Shown: positions 1-7,989 of the stretch, piece after piece
Position numbering within the stretch: the stretch's first letter is position 1
Layout: each line of letters starts with the position of its first letter
Source: DASTQL01 sp035761805
Lineage (GTDB): Bacteria; Actinomycetota; Actinomycetes; Jiangellales; Jiangellaceae
Direction of reading: 5' to 3'
Length of the DNA: 21,359 nt
Assembly: GCA_035761805.1 (NCBI GenBank)
Contig: DASTQL010000232.1
Span: 1 to 21,359 of the forward strand
The notes under the pieces: generated by a model
The model's database searches: none
Told to the model about the DNA's origin: nothing
Seen by the model: only the letters and a program-made list of their open reading frames with translations
Position numbers and translations under genes: made by a program

Positions 1-69
1 GTACCGGGGTCGGGCTGGGACGCACCCCCATGCACGGAGCATGGCACTGCTCGCGCGGCTCGGGAATCC

Positions 70-1065
70 GTGGTGACACCGACGTCGGCCATGCTGGGGC
101 CCGTGACCACCCCGCAGAGCGCCCGCGCCGTCAGCGCACCGACCCATGGCGACCTCGACGCCGCCTGGTCGACGGTCCGGCGGCATCTCGCCCCGTCGCC
201 CGTGGACCTGGGCGCGGGCACGGTCGAGGACCCGGTCCTCAAGCTGGAGAACCTGCATCCCACGGGGTCCTTCAAGGTGCGGGGTGCCCTCAACGCCCTC
301 GGCGCCCTCGACCCCGGGATCCCGGTGGTGACGGCGTCCGCGGGCAATCACGGGCTCGGCGTGGCCTTCGCCTCCCGGGCGCTGGGGCGCTCGGCGACGG
401 TGGTCGTGGCGACGACCGCGTCCCCCGCCAAGGTGGACCAGCTCCGCCGGCTCGGGGTCGACCTGGTGGAGACGGGGACCTCCTACGACGACGCGGAGGC
501 CCATGCCCTCGGGCTGGCCGCGGAGGGCGCCCGCTTCCTCTCCGGCTACAACGACGCCGCCGTGATCGCCGGCCAGGGCACGATCGGCCTCGAGCTCGAC
601 GACCAGCTCACCGGGCCGCTCACGGTCGTCTGCGGGGTCGGGGGCGGCGGCCTGGCGTCCGGCCTCGGCCTGTGGGCCTCCCGGCGGCCGGACGTCCGGG
701 TGGTGGGCGTCGAGGCGGAGGTGTCGACGGCGGTCTCGGCGGCCGTGGCTGCCGGGCGCCAAGTCCCGGTCCCCGTCGGCGAGACCCTGGCCGACGGCAT
801 GGCCGGAAACATCGAGCCGGGGTCGGTGACGGTCGACCTGGTCGCCCGTTACGTCGACGATCTGGTCACGGTGAGCGAGGCGGAGATCCGCTCGGCGATC
901 CGCTACCTGGCGGGCGAGCGCGGCTACGTGGCCGAGGGCGCGGGCGCCGTCCCGGTGGCCGCCCTCCGGGCCGGCAAGGTCGCCGTCAACGGCCGACCGG
1001 TCGCCGTGGTGTCGGGCCGCAACATCGCGCTGCCCACGCTGGCCGCGGTGCTCGCCGGGACCTGA
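70..1065 (+). CDS. PLP-dependent threonine/serine dehydratase family protein
   Basis: This is a fold-type II PLP enzyme of the threonine/serine dehydratase family, expected to deaminate L-threonine or L-serine to the 2-oxo acid in the cytoplasm. Visible signatures, numbered from the GTG at 70: the PLP-lysine motif GSFKVRGA with Lys69, the substrate loop SAGNHG at 90-95, and the glycine-rich phosphate-binding loop GVGGGGL at 189-195. There is no C-terminal ACT domain, so it resembles the short catabolic or generic dehydratases (about 310-330 residues) rather than long biosynthetic IlvA. The start is uncertain: GTG at 70, ATG at 91 and GTG at 103 are all in frame, and none has a strong ribosome binding site. 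The first 25-30 residues are low in family signal, so 91 or 103 is plausible. The exact substrate cannot be read from the sequence. Related folds such as threo-3-hydroxyaspartate dehydratase or serine racemase-like enzymes are alternatives. Confidence 0.88.
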   Translation: MVTPTSAMLGPVTTPQSARAVSAPTHGDLDAAWSTVRRHLAPSPVDLGAGTVEDPVLKLENLHPTGSFKVRGALNALGALDPGIPVVTASAGNHGLGVAFASRALGRSATVVVATTASPAKVDQLRRLGVDLVETGTSYDDAEAHALGLAAEGARFLSGYNDAAVIAGQGTIGLELDDQLTGPLTVVCGVGGGGLASGLGLWASRRPDVRVVGVEAEVSTAVSAAVAAGRQVPVPVGETLADGMAGNIEPGSVTVDLVARYVDDLVTVSEAEIRSAIRYLAGERGYVAEGAGAVPVAALRAGKVAVNGRPVAVVSGRNIALPTLAAVLAGT

Positions 1066-1072
1066 TCAGCAT

Positions 1073-1127
1073 GTGATCAGCGTGCGGTTGCCGTCCCGCC
1101 TCGCGGCACCCAGCCCACACGGTGATC
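1073..1127 (+). repeat. GTGATC-bounded intergenic repeat, copy A
   Basis: Just after the dehydratase stop, GTGATC followed by an AGCGTGCG-type word is found at 1073 and a second GTGATC inside CACACGGTGATC at 1122, exactly 49 nt apart. The same arrangement with the same 49-nt spacing recurs at 7894-7948. No coding signal is convincing here. It may be a dispersed intergenic repeat, a protein-binding site or an RNA element; the function is unknown. Confidence 0.5.
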
Positions 1128-1187
1128 TCCACGCAGCCGGTGCGACCCACACGGCGAGCTCACCAGGTCGCCCGACCCCCACCGCCA

Positions 1188-1241
1188 AGATCACCGTGAG
1201 GCTGCTGTTGCACCCGCGGGACGTGCCGGTCACGGTGATCT
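1188..1241. repeat. 12-bp perfect inverted repeat with GATCACCGTGA arms
   Basis: The arms AGATCACCGTGA (1188-1199) and TCACGGTGATCT (1230-1241) are perfect reverse complements separated by 30 nt. They use the same ACGGTGATC word as the repeat copies at 1073-1127 and 7859-7948. The surrounding stretch 1066-1330 holds no gene that I can support. The dyad could form a long-loop hairpin or be a paired binding site. Confidence 0.55.
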
Positions 1242-1330
1242 CGCCGCCCTCCCGCACCAGCCGGCCGCCTGGCCCCGCTGGAGCGCCTGGAACCGACGTC
1301 GCCTGTGGACGACGCCAGGCCCGACCACGC

Positions 1331-1585
1331 CGCCCCCCGTCATCCGGCGTCGAGGTCCCCCCCTAGGACGCGCAGGGTCGACCTCCTGCTGAAGCGCTCT
1401 CGCTACGGGGCGGCCGGCATCCCCTCGTACTGGATGGTCGATCCCGAGGAGCCCTCCGTCACGGTCCTCGAGCTCAGCTCGTCGGACGTCGTCACGTCGA
1501 GACCGCCCCGGGTGTGGACGACCATGCAGTCGAGTTCGACCACCCCTACCCGCTCACCGTCGTGCCTCGGACCCTGGGCGAGTGA
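1331..1585 (+). pseudogene. Decayed C-terminal fragment of a Uma2-family gene
   Basis: Three reading frames in succession match the intact Uma2 protein at 3912-4460. A PPSSGVEV piece ends in a stop near 1366 (intact PPSLAVEV). Another frame then reads RRVDLLLK, later PSYWMVDPEEPSVTVLEL (intact PSYWVVDPDVPAVTVLEL). A third frame reads VEFDHPYPLTV up to a TGA at 1583-1585, matching the family's usual C-terminal end. The N-terminal hundred or so residues are absent. Upstream, the 12-mer GCCTGTGGACGA at 1301-1312 is also found upstream of the intact copy (3841-3852), so part of the old promoter region may survive. At least two frame breaks and the loss of the catalytic front half make this a pseudogene. 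The second frame runs on into the next gene, but that fusion is not meaningful. Confidence 0.82.
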
Positions 1586-1591
1586 GGTTGG

Positions 1592-1609
1592 CGAGGACGC
1601 TGGTCCTCG
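1592..1609 (+). terminator. Short hairpin after the Uma2 remnant
   Basis: CGAGGAC (1592-1598) and GTCCTCG (1603-1609) form a perfect 7-bp stem with a 4-nt loop, seven bases after the remnant's stop codon. There is no T-run, so it is at best a weak or U-less terminator. The remaining 1610-1737 shows no gene or clear promoter. Confidence 0.35.
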
Positions 1610-1751
1610 ACCGCACGGAGTGACCGCTCCGCCACCCGTCAGGGGTTGCGCAGTGATCCCTATGCGCCGACTCTTCGGGGTGAGGGCGGGGTTGCCAGAG
1701 GGGGCACCGAGATGCGCGAGAGCGCGACGCCTGGACCCGGAGGGGGAGACC

Positions 1752-2246
1752 ATGAATCCAGTACGCGCGCTGGTCGCTGCGCTCATCGCGGCCCTCGTCA
1801 CCAGCCTGCTGGGTGTGGTCCCGGCCAACGCCGCACGACCAGAGACCTTCACGGTGGAGTTCGCCGACACGTTCACCGACACCGAGGCCTGTGACTTCGA
1901 CCTCGAAGTCAGCTTCGTCGGCACGCTCCGGATCACCGAGTTCTACGACGAGTCCGGCAATCTTGAGCGTATCCAGATCAAGGGCGAGGACCACGGGACA
2001 GCGACCAACCCCCAGAACGGCAAGACGGCGTCCGGCCGAGACAACTGGCTGGAGACGGTCGACCTGAGGACCGGAACCTACACGATCCGCGGCCTCTACG
2101 TCCGCCTCAACGTGCCCGGACACGGCGTGGTGCTCCTCGACGTCGGATACGCCGAGTTCGACGGCGATGGGGAACTGGTCAAGCTCTCCGGACCGCACCA
2201 GGCCTTCGAGGGGGACTTCGCCGCACTCTGCGCCGCGCTGGCTTAG
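1752..2246 (+). CDS. Small secreted protein of unknown function
   Basis: This 164-residue protein has a clear Sec signal peptide: a short N-region with Arg5, a hydrophobic core at about residues 6-23, and an Ala-X-Ala site PANA, with cleavage likely after Ala27. The mature part is about 137 residues, acidic and rich in alternating hydrophobic residues, suggesting a beta-sheet fold. Only two cysteines are visible in the mature chain, Cys47 and one five residues from the end, which could form one disulfide. The ATG at 1752 is preceded by a purine-rich GGAGGGGGAG site a few bases upstream, which decides the start; the longer in-frame reading from 1305 only adds the Uma2 remnant. I recognise no family. 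Similar exported 150-170-residue proteins are common in soil actinobacteria without an assigned role. It stands alone and ends convergent to the DUF2252 gene. Confidence 0.8.
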   Translation: MNPVRALVAALIAALVTSLLGVVPANAARPETFTVEFADTFTDTEACDFDLEVSFVGTLRITEFYDESGNLERIQIKGEDHGTATNPQNGKTASGRDNWLETVDLRTGTYTIRGLYVRLNVPGHGVVLLDVGYAEFDGDGELVKLSGPHQAFEGDFAALCAALA

Positions 2247-2260
2247 GGCGGCTTAGGGCG
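2241..2260 (+). repeat. Tandem 10-bp direct repeat at a gene end
   Basis: GCTTAGGGCG occurs twice back to back (2241-2250, 2251-2260), followed by a degenerate third unit GACTCAGGGC. The first unit contains the TAG stop of the secreted-protein gene. It looks like slippage duplication in the 79-nt gap between two convergent genes. No terminator hairpin is evident in this gap. Confidence 0.6.
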
Positions 2261-2325
2261 GACTCAGGGCCGATGTCCCGGCACCCTCCAGCGACCACGT
2301 GATCGGGGCGCGCTGACGGGCCGCC

Positions 2326-3804
2326 TCAGACGCCCGACTCGGCCTGCACCCGTCCCTCGGTGACCGCGGTCGCCAGCGCCGCGTGGTCGCGCGCCGTCTG
2401 GTCGGCGTAGAGGGAGGCGAACGTCGCGACGGCTCGGTCGAAGACGTCCTTGTTCCCGAGATAGGCGGCGATCGCGATCCGGTCGCCCGACCGCGCGTGG
2501 GCACGGGCCAGGGTCCAGCCGCACAGCTCGGCGTAGAGGGCCATCCCGGTCGGGACCATCGCCTGCACGTCGAAGGAGCCCTTCCAGTCATGGAGCTGCC
2601 GGATGTAGAAGTCGCGGACCCGGCCGTCGATGCCCTGCAGGCGCTCCCAGCCCAGGAGGTGGTCGCTCGCCGCCTGCATGAGCCGCTGGCCCGCGACGAC
2701 CCGGTGCCCGGCGTTGGTGTACTCGCTGCGACCGACGAACGCCTCGAGCACCGAGGGCTGGGCCTCCTTGATCTGCAGCAGCAGCGGGTCCTCGGCATCG
2801 CGCCCCAGCATGAGCGCGACCCAGGCCCGGGTTCCCACGGACCCGACGCCCACCACCTTGCGGGCCAGCTGGACGAAGCGATAACCCTCGAGCAGCCGGC
2901 GGTTCTCCGTGCTGAGGGTGTTCCGATAGGTCCGAATGGCCCCGGCCAACCCGGCCTGGAGTTCCTCACCGGTGACGGCATCACCGAGCAGCTCCTCGAT
3001 CGGGACCAGCAGTGGCGGGTCACTGACGAACCGCGGCTCGCCATCGGCCACGGTGACCAGACGGCCGAACGCCCGGAGGTGGTCGTGCGCCCGGGCCTTG
3101 TCGGCGATCTTCCGCGTCTTCGCGACGACTCGCTCCCGCGTGGCCGCGTCGAGCCGCGCCTTGACCTCCTCGACGGGGAACTGCGCGTACCACGCGGCCA
3201 GGTTGCCCCTCCGCGCCAGGTCGTTCATCGCCGTCCGGTACGAGCGGACGCCTGACAGCACCACCGTGCGGCGCTCCGCGTCGTCGAAGCCGTTGTCCCG
3301 CCCCGCGACCTCGAGGCTGGCGGCGAGCCGCTTCACGTCCCACTCCCACGGCCCGGGCAGGGTCTCGTCGAAGTCGTTCATGTCGAAGACCAGCTGCCGC
3401 TCGGGTGAGGCGAAGAGCCCGAAGTTGGACAGGTGGGCATCACCGGACGCCTGGACACGCAGCCCACTGGTCGGGGTGCCGGCGAGGTCCGAGGCCATGA
3501 CGAGCGCCGACCCGCGGAAGTAGGCGAACGGCGACGTGAGCATCCGGCCGTAGCGGATCGGCACCAGCTCGGGCACCCGTGCCGCAGCCTGATCTTCCAG
3601 CAGCGCCACCGGGTCCGGCCGGCCTGCCGGCGGGTCGAAGACGGCGTGGCTGGAGCGAGGCACCTCGCTGCGGGCCGCCTTGCCGCTTGCCGCCCGCTCG
3701 GCCGCGCTCAGGTGGACGGCCCGGCGGGACCGTGTGTAACGGCGCTCGGGGCCCGATTGCCCGACGACCTTGGGAACCTGCTCGACCCGCGTGCCCTGTG
3801 TCAT
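2326..3804 (-). CDS. DUF2252 family protein (kinase-like fold suspected)
   Basis: This 492-residue protein belongs to the DUF2252 family, which is widespread in actinobacteria and has no established reaction. Counting from the ATG at 3804, the signatures are RYGRM at 84-88, FRG at 96-98, GDAHLSNFG at 121-129, DMNDFDET at 141-148 and PWEWDVKRLAAS at 152-163. GD-x-H-x-x-N followed by an acidic D-x-N-D-F-D cluster resembles the catalytic and metal-binding loops of aminoglycoside/choline-kinase-like folds. That resemblance is my inference, not a proven function. No signal peptide or membrane segment is seen, so it is probably cytoplasmic. The frame is open upstream to 4041 but would then run into the divergent Uma2 gene. 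ATG 3804, or GTG three codons earlier at 3813, is the likely start; neither has a strong ribosome binding site. Its neighbours do not reveal its role. Confidence 0.85.
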   Translation of the reverse strand: MTQGTRVEQVPKVVGQSGPERRYTRSRRAVHLSAAERAASGKAARSEVPRSSHAVFDPPAGRPDPVALLEDQAAARVPELVPIRYGRMLTSPFAYFRGSALVMASDLAGTPTSGLRVQASGDAHLSNFGLFASPERQLVFDMNDFDETLPGPWEWDVKRLAASLEVAGRDNGFDDAERRTVVLSGVRSYRTAMNDLARRGNLAAWYAQFPVEEVKARLDAATRERVVAKTRKIADKARAHDHLRAFGRLVTVADGEPRFVSDPPLLVPIEELLGDAVTGEELQAGLAGAIRTYRNTLSTENRRLLEGYRFVQLARKVVGVGSVGTRAWVALMLGRDAEDPLLLQIKEAQPSVLEAFVGRSEYTNAGHRVVAGQRLMQAASDHLLGWERLQGIDGRVRDFYIRQLHDWKGSFDVQAMVPTGMALYAELCGWTLARAHARSGDRIAIAAYLGNKDVFDRAVATFASLYADQTARDHAALATAVTEGRVQAESGV

Positions 3805-3911
3805 ACCCGACACGATGCCACCGGACCGCCACCCCGCGCGGCCTGTGGACGAGCACCGCAGCGGAACCGCCCGCCACGCCAGGCTTGGACCCATGACCTC
3901 GGGGAGGCACG
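3805..3911. promoter_or_regulatory. Divergent promoter region between DUF2252 and the Uma2-recB operon
   Basis: This 107-nt gap separates two head-to-head genes, so it must hold promoters for both directions. I could not assign clear -35/-10 boxes. It contains GCCTGTGGACGA (3841-3852), which is repeated upstream of the Uma2 remnant at 1301-1312. A GGGGAGG ribosome binding site ends about 5 nt before the ATG at 3912. The words just before that start (CCCATG, then GAGGCACGATGAGC) are almost repeated before the other Uma2 start at 7990, so the duplication included the translation-start region. Confidence 0.5.
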
Positions 3912-4460
3912 ATGAGCATCGTGACAGCCCTGCCGTACGGACGTCCGCTCGAGCACGACGACCTCGCGCGGATGCCGGATGACGGCCACCGCTACGAGCT
4001 CCTCGACGGGATGCTCCTCGTGAGCCCGGCTCCCCGGACACGGCACCAGATGGCCGTCGCCTGCCTCCTGGTCCAGCTGTCCCAGTGCGCCCCGGACGGG
4101 ATGCTGGTCCTCACCGCCCCCTACGACGTGGTGCTCGCAGCTGACACAGTCCTGCAGCCGGACCTGGTCATAGCGCCGACCGGGTCCTTCACCGACGTCG
4201 ACCTGCCCGGCCCGCCCAGCCTGGCCGTCGAGGTGCTCTCACCGAGCACGCGTCGTGTCGACCTCCTGCTGAAGCCTGACCGCCTTGCGAGTGCCGGCTG
4301 CCCCTCGTACTGGGTCGTCGACCCGGACGTTCCCGCGGTGACGGTGCTCGAGCTGCAGGAGTCTGCCTACGTCGAGGTGAGTCACGCGACCGGCGACGAC
4401 GTCCTGGAGGTGTCGCGGCCCTTCCCGCTGCGCCTCCGCCCGAGCAGCGTCGTCGGCTGA
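3912..4460 (+). CDS. Uma2 family protein (PD-(D/E)XK nuclease-like fold), intact copy
   Basis: This 182-residue Uma2 (DUF820) protein is the only complete one of three copies in the window. The family has a restriction-endonuclease-like PD-(D/E)XK fold but no settled function. Visible markers are GHRYELLDG around residues 25-33, QPDL with Asp84, AVEVLSPS with Glu107 (the D...ExV pair of the nuclease core), Lys121 in RRVDLLLK, and PSYWVVDP at 131-138. The length is normal for the family. The start is fixed by GGGGAGG just upstream of the ATG. Its TGA (4458-4460) overlaps the recB ATG by one base, so the two genes are almost surely co-transcribed and translationally coupled. A role linked to RecBCD is suggested only by this position; many Uma2 genes occur as scattered copies with no fixed partner. 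Confidence 0.9.
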   Translation: MSIVTALPYGRPLEHDDLARMPDDGHRYELLDGMLLVSPAPRTRHQMAVACLLVQLSQCAPDGMLVLTAPYDVVLAADTVLQPDLVIAPTGSFTDVDLPGPPSLAVEVLSPSTRRVDLLLKPDRLASAGCPSYWVVDPDVPAVTVLELQESAYVEVSHATGDDVLEVSRPFPLRLRPSSVVG

Positions 4461-7400
4461 TGGAGGACGAGCCCTTCGACGTCTGCGGGCCGCTGCCGAC
4501 GGGCACGACGGTGCTCGAGGCCAGCGCCGGCACCGGCAAGACCTACACGATCGCCGCACTGGCGACCCGCTACGTCGCCGAGGGGGTGGCCCAGCTCCCG
4601 GAGCTCATGCTCGTCACCTTCAGCCGGGCGGCCACCCAGGAGCTGCGCGAGCGAGTCCGCGAGCGGCTGGTCTCCGCCGAGCGCGGCCTGGCCGATCCCG
4701 TACGGGCGAGGAGCGCGACCGGCGACGCCCTGCTGCAGCTGCTCGCGGACGCCCCCGACGACGACGTGGCCACGCGCCGCAAGCGGCTCTCCCGGGCCCT
4801 CGCCGGCTTCGACGCCGCGACGATCGCGACCACCCACGGCTTCTGCCAGCAGATGCTGGCCGGGTTGGGGATGGCAGGCGACCTCGAGCCCGACCTGACC
4901 TTCGTCGAGGACGTCGACGACCTGGTGACCGAGGTGGTGGGCGACCTCTACCTCCGCAAGTTCGCGGGCGACCGGGAGCCGCCCCGGATCGACCACGCCA
5001 CGGCGCTCAAGGTGGCCCGCTCGGCCGTGGGAGACCCGCAGGCCACGCTTGTCCCTGCCGATGCCGAGCCCGGGTCCGTCGCCCAGCTCCGCTTCGGCAT
5101 GGCCGGCGCCGCCCGCGACGAGATGGCCCGGCGCAAGCGACTCCGGCGGGTCCTCGACTACGACGACCTGCTGACCCGGCTCGACGACGCGTTGCAGGAC
5201 CGCGTCCGTGGCCGAGCGGCGGTGGAGCGGGTCCGGTCGCGGTACAGCATCGTGCTCGTCGACGAGTTCCAGGACACCGACCCGCTGCAGTGGCGGATCC
5301 TCCGCACGGCCTTCCACGGCGCCACGACCCTGGTGCTCATCGGTGACCCCAAGCAGGCCGTCTATGCCTTCCGCGGGGCCGACCTGGTCACCTACCTGCA
5401 GGCCACCGTGGCCGCGACCAGCCGCCGTACCCTCGGCCGCAACTGGCGCAGCGACGCGCCCCTGCTCGGTGCGCTCGGCGCGGTCTTCCGCGGCGCCGCG
5501 CTGGGTGACCCGCGGATTCCCGTACGGGGGGTGGAGGCCCACCACGGCGAGGCCCGGCTCCACGAGGCCGGGGCGCCGTTGCGGCTGCGCGTGGTGCGGC
5601 GGTCGCTGGTCGAGGAACCCGAGTGCGACCGGAAGGACCGGATCAAGGTCGGCCGGGCCCGACCGATCGTCGCCGAGGACCTGGCGCGCGACGTGGTCGC
5701 CACGCTCGAGGGCCCGGCCCGGCTCGACCTCGGCGACGGGCCACGGCCCGTCTCCCCCGGCGACGTCGCCGTGCTGGTGCGGACCAACGCCCAGGCCGCC
5801 CTGGTCCGCGACAAGCTGCACGAGGCGGGCGTCCCGGCCGTCCTGACCGGGAGCCGCAGCGTCTTCCTGGCGCCGGCGGCCCGCGAGTGGCTCACCCTGC
5901 TGCGGGCGTTGGAGCAGCCGCACCGTACTGGACTGGCCCGCGCGGCGGCGCTGACCTGCTTCTTGGGCTGGTCTCCGCAGCAGCTGGCCGAGGAGGACGA
6001 GTCCGGGAGCGACGAGCTCGGCGGGCTGCTGCGGGACTGGCGCGGGGTGCTCGCCGAGCGCGGGGTCGCGGCACTGATGGAGGTGGTGACGGCCTCGACC
6101 GGGCTCGTCGAACGAGTGCTGGCAACGGATGACGGCGAGCGCGAGCTGACCGACGTGAGGCACATCGGCCAGGCGCTGCACGCGGCGGCGGTCTCCGACC
6201 GTCTCGGCCCGTCGGCCGTCGTGGCGTGGCTGCAGCGCCGGATCAGCGAGGCGGCCGACGACAGCTCGGACGAGCGCAGCCGGCGCCTGGAGTCCGACGC
6301 CGAGGCGGTCCAGGTCATCACGGTTCACGGCAGCAAGGGGCTGGAGTTCCCGATCGTGAACGTGCCCTTCGGCTGGGACCGCAACATCCCCCGGGACCTG
6401 GACGTGCTCCGACTGCACGACGACGGCGGGGCCAGGCTGCTCGACGTGGGCGGGCCTGAGGGTCCGGGCTACCCCGGTCGCCGGACCCGGCACGTCGCCG
6501 AGGAGCTCGGGGAGGACCTCAGGCTGCTCTACGTCGCCATGACCCGGGCCCGGTGCCAGGTGGTCACGTGGTGGGCGCCGGCGACCACGGCGGAGCACGC
6601 GCCGCTGCACCGCCTGCTCTTCGGCGACCACGTACCCGGCGAGCAGCCGCCGGACTCCGTACCCGTCCCCCGCGACGCCAAGGCCCGCGAGCGGCTCGAG
6701 GCACTGGCCGACGGGTCAGGGGGCGGCGTGGCCGTGGAGACGGTTCCCGAGGACCGGACGACGCGATGGCGACCCACGACCACGGGCGCCCCCGACCTGT
6801 CGGCCGCCCGCTTCGACCGACAGCTCGACGACGGCTGGCGCCGCACGTCGTACACCGGGCTCACGCGGGCCGTCCACGAAGGCCACACGGTCCAGCCGGG
6901 CGTGGGCAGCGAGCCGGAGGTGGAGGAGCGCCAGGACGAGCCGGTCCTGGCAGCCTCGCCCGAGGCGCCCGCGGACCTGCTCGACGAGGCGCTGCGAGCC
7001 GTCCCCTCCCCGATGGCCGACCTGCCCTCGGGGGCGGCCTTCGGCACGCTGGTCCACGCGGTGCTGGAGGCGGTCGACACCCGAGCGTCCGACCTCGCCG
7101 CGGAGGTGCGGGCACGCTGCGCCGAGGCCATCGCCTCCAGACTCGGCGCCTCCGTGGACCCCGAGGCGCTGGCGGCCGCGCTGCTCCCGGTGCTCGCCAC
7201 TCCGCTGGGCCCGCTGGCCGGCAACCTGACCCTCGCCGACATCGCGCCCCGTGACCGCCTGCCCGAGCTCGAGTTCGAGCTGCCCCTGGCCGGCGGCGAC
7301 GACCCCCGTACGGAGGAGGCGTCCCTGTCCGACGTGGCCGCGCTCCTGCGGCAGCACGTCCCGGCGGGCGACCCGCTCGCCTCCTACGCAGACGCCCTCG

Positions 7401-7864
7401 ACGCACCCGGCCTGCGTGCCGAGCGGCTGCGCGGCTACCTCACCGGCAGCATCGACGCCGCCCTGCGGGTGCGTGCACCGGACGGTGAGCCGCGCTACCT
7501 CGTCGTCGACTACAAGACCAACTGGCTCGGCGGATTCGGTCCTGCGGGCGCCGAGCCACTGACCGCCTGGGACTACCGGCCCACGGCGCTGGCCGTGGAG
7601 ATGGTGCGCGCGCACTATCCCCTGCAGGCCCTGCTCTACGCCGTGGCGCTGCACCGATTCCTTCGCTGGCGCCAACCGTCGTACGACCCGGAGCGCCACC
7701 TCGGCGGGGTGCTCTACCTCTTCGTTCGCGGCATGTGCGGGCCCGACACCCCGCTGGTGGACGGGACCCCGACAGGCGTCTTCGCGTGGCGGCCCCCGGC
7801 GGCGCTGGTGGACGAGCTGTCCGCCCTGGTGGACGCCTCGCGCGGGACCCAGCCCTCACGGTGA
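4460..7864 (+). CDS. recB: Exodeoxyribonuclease V beta subunit (RecB helicase-nuclease)
   Basis: RecB is the 3'-5' superfamily 1A helicase and nuclease subunit of RecBCD, which processes double-strand DNA ends for recombination and degrades linear DNA. At 1134 residues it is close to the E. coli length. Helicase motifs in order: Walker A ASAGTGKT (21-28), motif Ia TFSRAATQELRERV (53-66), Walker B VLVDEFQDTDP (265-275), motif III GDPKQAVYAFRGADL (295-309), motif V VITVHGSKGLEF (619-630) and motif VI LLYVAMTRAR (689-698). The C-terminal nuclease shows GTLVH with His866, then VVDYKTN (1015-1021) holding Asp1017 and Lys1019, and QALLYAVALHRFL from 1056, so it looks catalytically complete. The start overlaps the Uma2 stop (ATGA) and has no separate ribosome binding site. 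recC is not adjacent and not in this window, which is unusual for a recB-recD locus. The main alternative, a stand-alone AddA/AdnA-type enzyme, is disfavoured by the recD downstream. Confidence 0.95.
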   Translation: MEDEPFDVCGPLPTGTTVLEASAGTGKTYTIAALATRYVAEGVAQLPELMLVTFSRAATQELRERVRERLVSAERGLADPVRARSATGDALLQLLADAPDDDVATRRKRLSRALAGFDAATIATTHGFCQQMLAGLGMAGDLEPDLTFVEDVDDLVTEVVGDLYLRKFAGDREPPRIDHATALKVARSAVGDPQATLVPADAEPGSVAQLRFGMAGAARDEMARRKRLRRVLDYDDLLTRLDDALQDRVRGRAAVERVRSRYSIVLVDEFQDTDPLQWRILRTAFHGATTLVLIGDPKQAVYAFRGADLVTYLQATVAATSRRTLGRNWRSDAPLLGALGAVFRGAALGDPRIPVRGVEAHHGEARLHEAGAPLRLRVVRRSLVEEPECDRKDRIKVGRARPIVAEDLARDVVATLEGPARLDLGDGPRPVSPGDVAVLVRTNAQAALVRDKLHEAGVPAVLTGSRSVFLAPAAREWLTLLRALEQPHRTGLARAAALTCFLGWSPQQLAEEDESGSDELGGLLRDWRGVLAERGVAALMEVVTASTGLVERVLATDDGERELTDVRHIGQALHAAAVSDRLGPSAVVAWLQRRISEAADDSSDERSRRLESDAEAVQVITVHGSKGLEFPIVNVPFGWDRNIPRDLDVLRLHDDGGARLLDVGGPEGPGYPGRRTRHVAEELGEDLRLLYVAMTRARCQVVTWWAPATTAEHAPLHRLLFGDHVPGEQPPDSVPVPRDAKARERLEALADGSGGGVAVETVPEDRTTRWRPTTTGAPDLSAARFDRQLDDGWRRTSYTGLTRAVHEGHTVQPGVGSEPEVEERQDEPVLAASPEAPADLLDEALRAVPSPMADLPSGAAFGTLVHAVLEAVDTRASDLAAEVRARCAEAIASRLGASVDPEALAAALLPVLATPLGPLAGNLTLADIAPRDRLPELEFELPLAGGDDPRTEEASLSDVAALLRQHVPAGDPLASYADALDAPGLRAERLRGYLTGSIDAALRVRAPDGEPRYLVVDYKTNWLGGFGPAGAEPLTAWDYRPTALAVEMVRAHYPLQALLYAVALHRFLRWRQPSYDPERHLGGVLYLFVRGMCGPDTPLVDGTPTGVFAWRPPAALVDELSALVDASRGTQPSR

Positions 7865-7948
7865 TCACCGCCGCGGGGCCGCGCGGCGGCCGAGTGATCG
7901 GCGTGCGCCTGGGATCGCGGCGTGCGGGCGCCCGAGCACACGGTGATC
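7859..7948 (+). repeat. GTGATC repeat, copy B, with a 12-bp palindrome
   Basis: The palindrome CGGTGATCACCG (7859-7870) begins inside the last codons of recB. GTGATCGGCGTGCG at 7894 and CACACGGTGATC ending at 7948 reproduce the repeat at 1073-1127, with the same 49 nt between the two GTGATC words. It fills the 125-nt gap between recB and the deleted Uma2 copy. In this position it could be a binding site, an RNA element or a mobile remnant; nothing in the sequence decides between these. Confidence 0.5.
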
Positions 7949-7989
7949 ATGCTCCACCCGGGTGGAGCCCATGGCCGCGAGGAGGCACG

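Noticed and set aside
1..69. Possible coding start at ATG 30
   Set aside because: That frame runs opposite in phase to the dehydratase and yields only Arg/Gly-rich sequence; the true product is in the frame from 70.
1305..2246. Single 313-residue protein joining Uma2-like sequence to the secreted protein
   Set aside because: The front matches only a frame-broken Uma2 remnant, and the internal ATG at 1752 has a strong ribosome binding site and a signal peptide directly after it.
3805..4041. N-terminal extension of the DUF2252 protein
   Set aside because: The added residues would run over the divergent Uma2 start and are low-complexity Arg/Gly/Ser sequence without family similarity.
4382..6631. 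749-residue open frame on the minus strand
   Set aside because: It lies wholly opposite recB, whose helicase motifs are unmistakable; it has a His/Gly/Asp-rich composition typical of antisense frames in high-GC DNA and no recognisable domain.
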